52,603 nucleotides of DNA from a virus, in the IMG/VR virus record IMGVR_UViG_3300048121_000820, positions 1 through 52,603 of that record; one strand, 5' to 3'. The number at the start of each line of letters is the position of its first letter. Position 1 is the first letter of the stretch. This document shows positions 40,723 through 49,600 of the stretch, one piece after another. The translations under genes and the position numbers were made by a program. The notes under the pieces were generated by a model. The model saw nothing but the letters and a program-made list of their open reading frames with translations, was not told the origin of the DNA and did no database searches.

Positions 40723-43155
40723 TTACTTGGGCTCGAAAGAACCTAAGTCAAATCCACCTCCTAATATATCGTTTCCGCTAGATTCGAAGTTTTTTGGTGG
40801 CGTATTATTTTTTCTTTGATCAATTAGCTCGCTTTGCTGAGAGCCTTGCATTTTAATTCTTTTGTCTTTTCGGTCTTCTTTGGAATTCTCAATAGTGTCT
40901 TTTTGCTGAGTGTCCATGTTCCTAAGCTGAATATTGTATTGAAATTCTAAATTCATTAGTTGCATTTTGGACTGAACCTCTAATTGCATTTTTCTTTCAG
41001 CAAGCTGTGCTTCGATTTGTTTTAGCTCTATTTCTTGTTGTTTTAAAGCTTGATTTTTTTGCACTTCAGCTTGAGCTGCTACCTGCTGTGCTTGAGCATT
41101 AGCTTGGGCTTGGGCTTGAATATTTTGCTGTTGCATTAGCTGATCACGCTCTTGCTTTTTCTTTCTTCTTAGCTTTAATACTTGGTTAGCTAATTTAATA
41201 TTTTTTATTTCCCTGATGTCTATAGCGTCAGAAAGTTCTATTAAACCTGCAGACAACGCTGTTTGAATATTATTTTCTAGCTGCTGTTTTTCTTCCTCAT
41301 CTGGTGTTAGCTCTAAGAATATACCAAAATCGTACAAATGTAACCCACCCATTTCTTCAAGAGTAGCTGCATTGTGGCCGCCTATCTTCTGTATAAAAGC
41401 ATCTCTTGTAGGTGAAAATTCTAATATGTCAGATATTCTAAGAGATAAGCACTCCGCTAATGTAGCCGTTAAATATAAACCTCCATTAAGAATGTGCCTT
41501 GTAGCAGTGTTACTATTTGCCGCTGCTATTTTTTGTATACCCACCAAAGCTCTTGAATCAGGCGTACTACCGTCTCTAGCTTCGTTTAGACCCGTTGTGT
41601 CTCGAATCATTTGTAGATAATAATTATACGTATTAATTAAGGCCGCCATTTTATTACCCCCAGAACCGCTTGTTATTTCTTGAATAGGCACTTTGCCCGG
41701 GTTCATATCACCTTCTTGAGTAAACGACCTACCAATTACAGAACCTGTTTGGAAAAACATATTTAATGCTTCTTGAGGATTGTAATTTGTTCCGTTACCT
41801 AGGTCGACTTCGGCTAAGCCGTCAGCGTCAAGATAAACACCATCTGGTACCATACGAGATAATACCTGCTGCAACTTTAAATGCGTAAGTTGTATCATAT
41901 CAGCAAAGCCTGTTATACGACTCACTAAAGACTCAATTTTGCCTTTGTACATTCTCGGGGCAACAATACTGTAGTTCATTAATACTTTGGTATAGTCGCT
42001 TTTTGGCCTCATCATATTTTTAGCCATTTCCCACTTTAACAAATAGTCTGTACCTAGTATTAATACTCCTTCGTATAAAACCTCTAAAGACCTTGAAAGC
42101 TTACCAAATTGTTCTTCTAACATCTCTACAGGTGGATCAAATTGATCATCCCTTAAAACTATTTTACTAGCCCCTGTAGCGGTTTCCTTAATCTTGTAAA
42201 CCTCGTTCATGTAGGTTTTAAAATTAAAATACAGTACCTGCACTGTATTAACGTCTGGAGACGCAGAGTTGTTTAATGGTCTGTTATAAAAACTATTGCT
42301 TTGGTAAGACGTTTTAGATATTTTTTCTAAATCATCATTTGTTAAACTTGGGAATTGCTTTTTAAGATCATTTATTGTAATGTCTTTTACTTCACCAACA
42401 TAGTATATATCTTCAAAATATGGCGATTCAGTATATGAGTAAACTAAATTAGCCGGGTCTACATAATCAACCACCACACCTTCTGATAATGTAAATCTGT
42501 TTTTTACAGCTCCAATACCTATCGTAGTTAAATCATAATAAGTTCTTCTTTGCGTAAGATCATAAGAATTACCCTCTAGCAAAGTGTTTATTGCCTGCTC
42601 TTCAGCTATTTCTACAGCTTGCTTGTAGGTCAGCTGCATGTGTATTTCTAATTCTTCTTTTGTTTCAGGTAAATCCTCTACATTTGTTTTAAATATAGAT
42701 ATACCAAATTCATTTTGCACAAAATCTGATAGGTCCTTAGCGTGCATATCTCTAAGAACATCTTCCATATATTGTGTTCTTTTGCTCACCCCATACGGAT
42801 CTTGAGAATATGCTTTTATATCAAAGTTCCTTTCCGCCATACCGTTTACTACGATATCTACAAACTTAGGAATAATAGGCACAGGCTTCCAATCTAAATT
42901 CAAATAAGATAAATCACCGTTTATTGACAACTCATCTTTGTATTTTTGTATAGGCTGTTCGCCCCTTGCGTATAATCGTAATTTATGAAAAGTGTGTTGG
43001 TTACTAACAAATCTATTTGAATTAGCTCCAGAATCTGTTTTGAACCACTCGTCTTGAATTGCTCGTCCAACTTTTAAGCCGTATTCCGAAGAAATTTTTT
43101 CAGCGTCACTAGCAACTTGACTAGGGAAAGAACTTTTTACAACTGATTCAGCCAT
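40723..43155 (-). CDS. Portal protein (810 aa)
   Basis: An 810-residue protein. The first 550 residues are the portal body, with IPKFVDIVVNGMAERNFDIKAY and a YVDPANLVYS segment typical of portal stem/clip regions in this phage group. Residues about 650-750 are a long Gln/Ala-rich coiled coil, and the tail is basic with a FDLGSFEPK end. It is larger than T7 gp8 (about 535) mainly because of the coiled-coil extension. Gene order terminase-portal-scaffold-capsid supports the call. The product should form the dodecameric DNA channel. Confidence 0.8.
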   Translation of the reverse strand: MAESVVKSSFPSQVASDAEKISSEYGLKVGRAIQDEWFKTDSGANSNRFVSNQHTFHKLRLYARGEQPIQKYKDELSINGDLSYLNLDWKPVPIIPKFVDIVVNGMAERNFDIKAYSQDPYGVSKRTQYMEDVLRDMHAKDLSDFVQNEFGISIFKTNVEDLPETKEELEIHMQLTYKQAVEIAEEQAINTLLEGNSYDLTQRRTYYDLTTIGIGAVKNRFTLSEGVVVDYVDPANLVYSYTESPYFEDIYYVGEVKDITINDLKKQFPSLTNDDLEKISKTSYQSNSFYNRPLNNSASPDVNTVQVLYFNFKTYMNEVYKIKETATGASKIVLRDDQFDPPVEMLEEQFGKLSRSLEVLYEGVLILGTDYLLKWEMAKNMMRPKSDYTKVLMNYSIVAPRMYKGKIESLVSRITGFADMIQLTHLKLQQVLSRMVPDGVYLDADGLAEVDLGNGTNYNPQEALNMFFQTGSVIGRSFTQEGDMNPGKVPIQEITSGSGGNKMAALINTYNYYLQMIRDTTGLNEARDGSTPDSRALVGIQKIAAANSNTATRHILNGGLYLTATLAECLSLRISDILEFSPTRDAFIQKIGGHNAATLEEMGGLHLYDFGIFLELTPDEEEKQQLENNIQTALSAGLIELSDAIDIREIKNIKLANQVLKLRRKKKQERDQLMQQQNIQAQAQANAQAQQVAAQAEVQKNQALKQQEIELKQIEAQLAERKMQLEVQSKMQLMNLEFQYNIQLRNMDTQQKDTIENSKEDRKDKRIKMQGSQQSELIDQRKNNTPPKNFESSGNDILGGGFDLGSFEPK

Positions 43156-43157
43156 AC

Positions 43158-45368
43158 TTATTTTATTATTTTTGAAATATTACTGCCATTATTATATTTA
43201 GCAATATTTAAATTTAGTTTTTGTTTTTGTGTTGAAGGTATTGGTCTATAAAGGTTTTTATTACATGCCATTATAGCCAGCCCGCTACTTATTGCGGCAT
43301 CAAATTTTGTTCTTTTGTTTATATCAAACTTAGACCAATCATTTAATGTTGAACTAAAATACAAGGTGCCGTAACTATTATCATCCAGCAAACCTACGTG
43401 TTTATCTATATAGCTTTCGATAGCTGCTGCGTGTGCTTGCTTTATATCCTCGCTTGAGTTCGGTATCCCGCCTATTTCCTTTTCTGCTACGGAAAGTTTA
43501 TTCCATAGCTTATCTGGTCTGTTCATTGAATAGCCCCTGTATCCTCTTCTTTTTAAATAATACAGCAATCTAGGTTTATTATTTTCAGCCAATAACGGCA
43601 TTCCATAAAATACTAAAGCCATAAGTACATCTTCAAAAAACATTTCAGCTGTTTGTGGCCGTGCTATATATTCTAAAAAAAAATGATTAGGAGGTGCATT
43701 TTCCATTGAAAATTTAGTTAATCCGTGCAAAGCACCTTTCGACCCACTGCCTCCTACTGTTCCTGATATGTCATAGCTATCACAGCCAAATGCCCCTATG
43801 TGATCATTACCCGGATATTTAACACCGTTTTTTATTACCTGCCTATTTTGCAGGCCACGGTCTGGAACCCAGCTAACTTTAAACCTTCCCTGGGGATTAG
43901 GCGTAAATCTTACTTTAGTATCTTTAATACCGTTTTCCCAAGAAAAACTCCCAGTGGTAACAACGCTACTATTCTTTAAGTCTTCGTTATAGTCTATTTG
44001 TTCGTATATTTTTACTAAATTAAATATACTGTTTTTAGTCTCATCCCGGAACGCATGCTCCTCTGTTCGTGGAAATTGCCTATAGAACTCATTTAGAGCA
44101 TCCTGATCGCCTTTTAATCCCTCAACCTCATTATCCCAATGTTCTATAACCCCGACGTCTATAACGTCTCCATATGGTCCCTCACAATGCTTAAGTGGGG
44201 TTTCGAATACAGGCATCCCAAAAGAATCAATGAATCCTTCGTAATTCCATTCCATAGGTATGAACAAAGAATATAATCCTGACTTAGTTTGTCCGTTTCT
44301 ATTTCGTTTGGTAACATCAGAATCATTATATAATTTTTTAAAGTTCTCTCCTCCCTTGTCTAATGCGTTCGACGTTGAGCCCATCATACATTTGCCAATA
44401 ATCCTGGCTCCTAATCTTAGTGTCGTTTTTGTAACCCTCCAGTTATTAAGGATGTTGTCTGGCCTTTCCCACTTCCCCGATTCATCGTGGACGAGAAGTT
44501 TAAGTTTTTCCCCATCGTAGGAGTTGTCGCCTGTGTTCTTCCAGTCGATCGTGGTATCAAGCCCCTCGAGTAATTCTTTATCTTTCTTATTTTGTATAGA
44601 CTTCCTAGTGAGTCTACTGGCTGGAATCCTATAGGCAAGCTCGGTCTTTGGCCTGTCCATACCGTCCTGGATGGGTTTGAAAAAGAACGGGTAGTTGACG
44701 GATATTGGTACAACCTTGTCTGTGAACATTTTCTTAGCATCCGCTCCAGACTTAGACAAGATACCGTACCGTGCATCTGACGTAATTGTCGCCAAATTAA
44801 CGGTCTCTGCTGAAGACATAAATGAAAATCCTGAACGGCGGTTTTTAAGGTAACACATTCCGTAAGATCGTGCGTCGGCTTTACAAGCCTCCCAGAATAT
44901 GAAGAATAGTCTGTTTGCTTCCCTAAAGTCTGGCTTCCCAACGTCAATCTTGCTCCACTGCAAGTACATAAAGTGAGCGCCAGTAATGTAAGTAGCCATG
45001 CTCTTATTATTGAACCAATGGCCTTCGTCTCTTTTTTTAAATTGTTCATCTATATATGGTTCCCATTTTTCTTTAAAATCGTCTGGATAATCGCGCCAAT
45101 CAAATACACTAGATATATTTTTTAGCTCTCTAGGGTATTCCTCTGGCGTCCATTTATCGTAAGTTTTATCTAATTTAGCCGGAGCTTTTGGTAAAGCTAT
45201 TTTTAACCCTTGTATTTCGTAAACTTCTCCTATTTGGCCGGTTTTACTAATAACGACGACATCATGCTCTTTGCTATACCCATACTGCCATTTTTTACTT
45301 TTATTTAGCCTAGATATAGTGTTTAATTTAATAGGAGTTATAATCTTTAATAAAGCCTGTTCGTACAT
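43158..45368 (-). CDS. terL: Terminase large subunit
   Basis: A 736-residue packaging motor. The ATPase has an unusual P-loop, KNRRSGFSF (175-183), instead of GxxxxGK(S/T). Walker B is LLVHDE (Asp-295, Glu-296). The nuclease domain has GAFGCDSYD (Asp-530, Asp-533) with downstream acidic residues. The RRxGFSF form is one I associate with terminases of Bacteroidetes podoviruses. It should cut concatemers and drive DNA into the prohead through the portal encoded downstream. Confidence 0.85.
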   Translation of the reverse strand: MYEQALLKIITPIKLNTISRLNKSKKWQYGYSKEHDVVVISKTGQIGEVYEIQGLKIALPKAPAKLDKTYDKWTPEEYPRELKNISSVFDWRDYPDDFKEKWEPYIDEQFKKRDEGHWFNNKSMATYITGAHFMYLQWSKIDVGKPDFREANRLFFIFWEACKADARSYGMCYLKNRRSGFSFMSSAETVNLATITSDARYGILSKSGADAKKMFTDKVVPISVNYPFFFKPIQDGMDRPKTELAYRIPASRLTRKSIQNKKDKELLEGLDTTIDWKNTGDNSYDGEKLKLLVHDESGKWERPDNILNNWRVTKTTLRLGARIIGKCMMGSTSNALDKGGENFKKLYNDSDVTKRNRNGQTKSGLYSLFIPMEWNYEGFIDSFGMPVFETPLKHCEGPYGDVIDVGVIEHWDNEVEGLKGDQDALNEFYRQFPRTEEHAFRDETKNSIFNLVKIYEQIDYNEDLKNSSVVTTGSFSWENGIKDTKVRFTPNPQGRFKVSWVPDRGLQNRQVIKNGVKYPGNDHIGAFGCDSYDISGTVGGSGSKGALHGLTKFSMENAPPNHFFLEYIARPQTAEMFFEDVLMALVFYGMPLLAENNKPRLLYYLKRRGYRGYSMNRPDKLWNKLSVAEKEIGGIPNSSEDIKQAHAAAIESYIDKHVGLLDDNSYGTLYFSSTLNDWSKFDINKRTKFDAAISSGLAIMACNKNLYRPIPSTQKQKLNLNIAKYNNGSNISKIIK

Positions 45369-45643
45369 TACTTAGATCTTTTTTCAGCAAACCCCTTAAA
45401 CGACTTAGGCTTATCATCTTCTTTAGGTTTGTTATCAATTATTCGCTCCTCCTCGTCAATACGATTTAATATTTCAAACGCATCGAATATTGCTAATTTT
45501 TTAGTGGCTGCCGCATTTTTTAATCTATCAGCGGAAATATCATCATCAGAATCCACAATAGCCTCCTTGGCTACTTTAATTAATTCCTCAACTGCTTTAT
45601 GCCCAGCTTGGATTATATTCCTCTTCGTTTCCTTGATATTCAT
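45368..45643 (-). CDS. Terminase small subunit candidate (91 aa)
   Basis: A 91-residue helical protein. NIKETKRNIIQAGHKAVEEL precedes an acidic DDDISADRLKNAAATKKLAIFDAFEIL core and a basic tail. The core pattern matches small DNA-binding terminase subunits in this phage group. It sits directly before terL, sharing one base with its start, and its own start overlaps the GroES-like gene by 47 bases. The function is inferred from place and pattern. Confidence 0.6.
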   Translation of the reverse strand: MNIKETKRNIIQAGHKAVEELIKVAKEAIVDSDDDISADRLKNAAATKKLAIFDAFEILNRIDEEERIIDNKPKEDDKPKSFKGFAEKRSK

Positions 45644-46175
45644 ATTTAATTGTAATTTGATTTGCAGGAACTCTATATAATTTTTCTTTGTTTATATAAA
45701 AATCGTATTCAAAACCCAGCTTATAACCTATCAAAGCGCCTTGTTCGATGGACCCATCAGTGTACTTTACAATACCAATTCCGGGTTTTTCAAAATCTAT
45801 AGAAAACATTTTGTCTTCTTTTAAAGGCTTTATAAAACAAAAACCTTTTAAGCACTCCCATTCTTTTTTTTTGACTGCAAAAATTTGATTCTCGTTAACA
45901 AGATATTTATTTTCCTCAAGGTAGCTCCTGCTGTTTTTTTCTTTACCCCTAATGTCGTAGAATCTTCTAAAAACATTGTGATGCAGTATTACTTCGTCGC
46001 CTTTTTTAATGTTGGTATTATTTATAAGCGGTTCAGAAATTACAATACCTATTCTATTGACGTAATTGTGATTTTGAAGCTCGGTATTTAAAATAATATT
46101 TTTATTACCTACGTTCTTTATTGAAGTAGTGCTTTTACCTTTAGGAGTTACTATAAAATCTAATAATGAATTCAT
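45597..46175 (-). CDS. GroES-like co-chaperonin candidate (192 aa)
   Basis: A 192-residue protein. Residues about 40-115 have the order seen in co-chaperonin 10 proteins: NRIGIVISEP, IKKGDEVILHHNVFRRF, and later a YLVNENQIFAV strand. The last third has extra beta strands not found in GroES. Phage GroES analogues (T4 gp31) help host GroEL fold large capsid proteins. Its position just before terminase and capsid genes fits. It is longer than bacterial GroES (about 95-100), and no mobile-loop signature can be confirmed. Confidence 0.55.
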   Translation of the reverse strand: MNSLLDFIVTPKGKSTTSIKNVGNKNIILNTELQNHNYVNRIGIVISEPLINNTNIKKGDEVILHHNVFRRFYDIRGKEKNSRSYLEENKYLVNENQIFAVKKKEWECLKGFCFIKPLKEDKMFSIDFEKPGIGIVKYTDGSIEQGALIGYKLGFEYDFYINKEKLYRVPANQITIKYEYQGNEEEYNPSWA

Positions 46176-46390
46176 TAATAGTCTAAATTATATTCTACAG
46201 ATATCGCCATATTCTTATTAAAATCTTTCCACGGCAGCACTTCGTCTTTCTTTTTAATATATATAGAGTACTTTTCGTCTTCTTCTATTATATTATATAT
46301 AGTATGACCACCATACACCTCCTGACCGACAGAATAATGCATGGCGTCATTCTTATAATTTGATCCAATGCTAATCTTCCTTATTAACAT
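46175..46390 (-). CDS. Small conserved phage protein (71 aa)
   Basis: A 71-residue protein beginning MLIRKISIGSNYKNDAMHYSVGQEV, with a WKDFN segment near residues 54-58. From memory, this opening recurs in small unannotated marine phage proteins. It is beta-rich with no cysteines or membrane segment. It shares a base with the GroES-like start and overlaps the coiled-coil gene by 20 bases, so it belongs to the same late operon. Function unknown. Confidence 0.55.
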   Translation of the reverse strand: MLIRKISIGSNYKNDAMHYSVGQEVYGGHTIYNIIEEDEKYSIYIKKKDEVLPWKDFNKNMAISVEYNLDY

Positions 46391-46616
46391 TTTCTTTTAT
46401 TTCTCCAGTATTTATATCAACACTAACATCTCCATAAGCTTCTTTCAGTTCGTCTTGGAATTTTTGTAAGCCCACTTGAGATTCTGAAACCCTATGCAAT
46501 ATTTGGTGCTTTTCAATATCTAGTCTTCCTAATTCTAATTGTAATTTATTAAAATTATTAATTAATGTTTTTAATTCTTCTAATTCTTCTTTTTTAATTT
46601 TTTTTGTTTTTGCCAT
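46371..46616 (-). CDS. Small coiled-coil protein (81 aa)
   Basis: An 81-residue protein with a Lys-rich N-terminus, a continuous amphipathic coiled coil (about residues 10-60) and a short acidic C-terminus. It probably dimerises. Its place upstream of the chaperonin-like and terminase genes suggests an assembly or packaging role, but no motif supports one. The 56-base gap upstream contains an imperfect inverted repeat (TTAAC/GTTAA) and no gene. Confidence 0.5.
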   Translation of the reverse strand: MAKTKKIKKEELEELKTLINNFNKLQLELGRLDIEKHQILHRVSESQVGLQKFQDELKEAYGDVSVDINTGEIKENVNKED

Positions 46617-46672
46617 TTTATTTAATTTAAGTGTTTAACATATAGTTAAGTATTACGTATTTACGCGTTACT

Positions 46673-46993
46673 TTAATCCTCTATCGTCATAGTTACTGAA
46701 GCCGGGTTTTCTAGTTCATCAATTTGTGAAGCAATACTGCCTTCAATAGCTTCAACTTGCTCTTCACTCATAGCTTCTTTTGTCCAGCCCGCAACAACTT
46801 CGTTTGTTAATTCGTCAAAAGGTATAAACTCAGTTTCAGGATTTAAAGTTACTATTTGAGTTCCAATATTAGTTGCTGAATAATCTTCTTTGACCCCTGT
46901 TACTCTCCAGTGTACATTATACACTACATTTGTCTCACCCTCTTCCTGAGGGTATACATCTACCGTTTTGCAATTCCAATCGTATGTTATCAT
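46673..46993 (-). CDS. Conserved hypothetical virion-region protein (106 aa)
   Basis: A 106-residue acidic protein starting MITYDWNCKTVDVYPQEEG, with NVVYNVHWRVTG at 22-33 and an acidic helical C-terminus. I associate this pattern with an unnamed family found near fibre genes in marine phages. No enzyme motif, signal or membrane segment. It lies between the coiled-coil protein and the collagen-like fibre protein. Confidence 0.55.
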   Translation of the reverse strand: MITYDWNCKTVDVYPQEEGETNVVYNVHWRVTGVKEDYSATNIGTQIVTLNPETEFIPFDELTNEVVAGWTKEAMSEEQVEAIEGSIASQIDELENPASVTMTIED

Positions 46994-47006
46994 TATTTTT
47001 ATTTGT

Positions 47007-47546
47007 TTATTTTAAAATTCTAGGTATTCTTAAAGTATCTATTTGTTTTCCGGATTCTATATCTAAAATTTCATATGTTACGGTTTCATCACACACCATC
47101 ATTCTGCCTAATAGCCCTATTGGCCTACCCTTACATCCAAACACAACCGTTGATCCGCTTGATCCATCTTTACCATCTTTACCATCTGCTCCAGTAGGTC
47201 CAGTAGGTCCAGTCGCGCCCTGAGGTCCCTGAGGCCCAGTGCTTCCTGTATCCCCTTTTTCCCCTTTAGAGGTAGCTGTTGTTGAATCTTTACCAAAGGC
47301 GGCTTTAACAAAAGCGTGCACCTCTTCTAGGTCTTGTCTTATATTTTCTATTTCTTTTAAAAGATATATTGATTTTGTATAGTTATCATGGTCATTTAAA
47401 AGCTCAGTTATATCTGATACTGCTGCTATTTCTGAAGCCACTTTAGATGGTACGACTATCTCTCCATTAGAATCTTTATAGGCTCTTGTTGTGTCCCCGC
47501 TTTTATAAAGCTTTTTTGTTCTTATGTTATCGTTTATATTAGCCAT
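47007..47546 (-). CDS. Collagen-like fibre-associated protein (179 aa)
   Basis: A 179-residue protein with start ATG 47546-47544. An upstream in-frame TTG would overlap the fibre gene and is less likely. Residues 1-85 are a helical domain (MANINDNIRTKKLYKSGDT). Residues 95-131 are an unbroken run of Gly-X-Y triplets (GEKGDTGSTGPQGPQGATG and on), which should form a collagen-like triple helix. The C-terminal 50 residues form a small beta cap. Such triple-helix rods are common in phage fibres and adhesins. Confidence 0.65.
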   Translation of the reverse strand: MANINDNIRTKKLYKSGDTTRAYKDSNGEIVVPSKVASEIAAVSDITELLNDHDNYTKSIYLLKEIENIRQDLEEVHAFVKAAFGKDSTTATSKGEKGDTGSTGPQGPQGATGPTGPTGADGKDGKDGSSGSTVVFGCKGRPIGLLGRMMVCDETVTYEILDIESGKQIDTLRIPRILK

Positions 47547-47547
47547 A

Positions 47548-49578
47548 TCAAGTAATGTTATATTCAAGTGTTATAGTAATAGCTACGCCTCCCATGGTTT
47601 TAGATGTTCCAAAAGCCTCTGTAGTTTGATACAAAAGACCTATTAAATCTCCAGCATTAAAAGTAAAATCACTGTCTGCAAATTCATAATAAGCGGTCAT
47701 GTTTGTACTAGCAGTATTAGCCACAGTTGCAGCGTATGTTGTTGCAGATGTAACATTGTTTACGTGTTTTTTAAAATTAACTGCAGTTGCAGTAGGTGTT
47801 GAACCCCCTCCGTGTCTTACATATACTTTTTTAACCCTGCCATCATAAGCAGCAACCATTCTATTGTATGCTTGAGCGCTAGTTACCGTGGCTGTAGTAT
47901 TGTAAGAGGTAAAATAATAGTTAGAGTTTTCTACTTTTTCAGCCCCATAACTAATTACGTTTTGTTTAATATAACCTTTATAAGCGTCTGTAGTTGCTGT
48001 TGCTTTTACAGCCCCATTAACTTCAAGTTTTTCACTTGGGTTAGTTACCCCTATACCAGCATTGCCTGTTGAGGTTTTGATTGTAAAAACATCTGAATTA
48101 TTAAGATTTACAAACATTCCGCCGCTACTAGCATCACCAATCAGCCTTATTCTAGCCAACGTATAAGGTGATGTTCGCTTATAATGCGTCCATTCAGACC
48201 CAATAAACCCTGGATTTTGGTGCCAGGAAATTCCCCCCATGTTTGGAGAACTATTGTTCGCATAAGCATAGAGGCCCTGAGTAGGATAAGTAGAGGTGGA
48301 GTTTAATCTTATGTTTCCATCTTGCACAGTAAGTTTATCGGTAGGGCTAGTAGTCCCAATGCCTACTTTGCCAGCCATATCACAAGTTAAAGCTGTACTA
48401 AAATTAGATTTTAAAGTAAGAGTAGTAGCTCCTAATATTACACCTGACTGATCTAAATTACTTGTTCCAACAGAAAATGCAGCTGAATAACTATCAAGAT
48501 TTAACCTACTATTGCCCGATACATTATTAAGTCTAAAAGTATTGCTTCCTGTGTTATGAATTAAAGATCCTTCTTGAGTTCCTGATGAATTATCGAAAGA
48601 AATAGTGCAGGGCGCAACTGATAAGTCTGCTTGTAGTTTTAAAGTAGGCGCAACATCATAAATGTGTAATTTAGAGCTTGGACTAGTCGTCCCAATACCT
48701 ACTCTTGATGTTCTACCGTCTACGACTAGTATCTCTGACCCTGCACCCCAGCTATTACCTATTTGTACATATCCTTTCGTAGTACCGTCTGCTATGTGCG
48801 TAACAGCCATTTTACTTGTAGTTCCTTGAGTAAACCTTAAACCGTTATATGTTTGACTTGCGTTAGAATTAACTAAGTCTAATAAAGAACCTTGACTAGT
48901 TCCCTCAAGTTTTGTAGTAACTATAGCAGTGTCTCTAACGTGCAGTCTTCTATCAGGACTAGTAGTTCCAATACCAACGTTGCCTGAAGAAGATACAATT
49001 CTCATAAACTCACTTGAGCCTGATCCAAATACTAAAGGTTTTGATGTATCACTTGATCTCATATATGCTGAGCTGATACTACCATCATATCCAAAAATAG
49101 CTCTACTTCCTACCATTGATATATAATTACTATCAGAAGAAGAACCTCCACTTTGTATTTTTATATTTCCAGCTACTTCTAATTTTTCACCTGGACTAGT
49201 AGTTCCAATACCAACGTTGCCGTCTCCTTTTACATTAAGTATAGGGCTGCCAGCATTTTTTCTAATAACAAAGTCAGGCTCTGTTACTCCACCGTCCATT
49301 CTAAAATCAAAACCACCGTAATTATCTGCTGCTTCGTCTTGAATGCTTTCAAACCTAACGTTGTCATCCATTACTTTTATAGATAGCGCTTGGCTAGTGC
49401 CTCCCAGTCTTGTTATGTAAAATGGAGTTGTTCCAGTATTAGTGTTGAATTGAGCGCCCCCGTCTACGTCTAACTTATGATCTGGACTAGCCGTTCCAAT
49501 CCCTACCCTATTATTAGCAGTGTCTGTGTACAACACGCCGTTGTCCACGTCAATTCCATTAAGAATTTTAATTGACAT
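47548..49578 (-). CDS. Tail fibre protein with VGIGTTSP repeats (676 aa)
   Basis: A 676-residue fibre with six copies of a VGIGT(T/A)SP..KL.V motif at about residues 25, 120, 200, 295, 405 and 510, separated by beta-rich segments. These repeats are typical of trimeric phage fibre shafts. The last ~130 residues form a distinct tip. No chaperone-type autocleavage (S74) motif is visible. Repeats at the DNA level include a 29-base exact direct repeat (48956-48984 and 49193-49221). Confidence 0.7.
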   Translation of the reverse strand: MSIKILNGIDVDNGVLYTDTANNRVGIGTASPDHKLDVDGGAQFNTNTGTTPFYITRLGGTSQALSIKVMDDNVRFESIQDEAADNYGGFDFRMDGGVTEPDFVIRKNAGSPILNVKGDGNVGIGTTSPGEKLEVAGNIKIQSGGSSSDSNYISMVGSRAIFGYDGSISSAYMRSSDTSKPLVFGSGSSEFMRIVSSSGNVGIGTTSPDRRLHVRDTAIVTTKLEGTSQGSLLDLVNSNASQTYNGLRFTQGTTSKMAVTHIADGTTKGYVQIGNSWGAGSEILVVDGRTSRVGIGTTSPSSKLHIYDVAPTLKLQADLSVAPCTISFDNSSGTQEGSLIHNTGSNTFRLNNVSGNSRLNLDSYSAAFSVGTSNLDQSGVILGATTLTLKSNFSTALTCDMAGKVGIGTTSPTDKLTVQDGNIRLNSTSTYPTQGLYAYANNSSPNMGGISWHQNPGFIGSEWTHYKRTSPYTLARIRLIGDASSGGMFVNLNNSDVFTIKTSTGNAGIGVTNPSEKLEVNGAVKATATTDAYKGYIKQNVISYGAEKVENSNYYFTSYNTTATVTSAQAYNRMVAAYDGRVKKVYVRHGGGSTPTATAVNFKKHVNNVTSATTYAATVANTASTNMTAYYEFADSDFTFNAGDLIGLLYQTTEAFGTSKTMGGVAITITLEYNIT

Positions 49579-49600
49579 AAATTAAATTATTATTTTAATA

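Noticed and set aside
44417-45049. 210-residue minus-strand frame inside terL
   Set aside because: It overlaps the terminase ATPase in another frame, and the terminase frame carries the motifs.
47548-49578. CRISPR-like regular repeats
   Set aside because: The repeats are coding VGIGTTSP shaft motifs, unevenly spaced and diverged.
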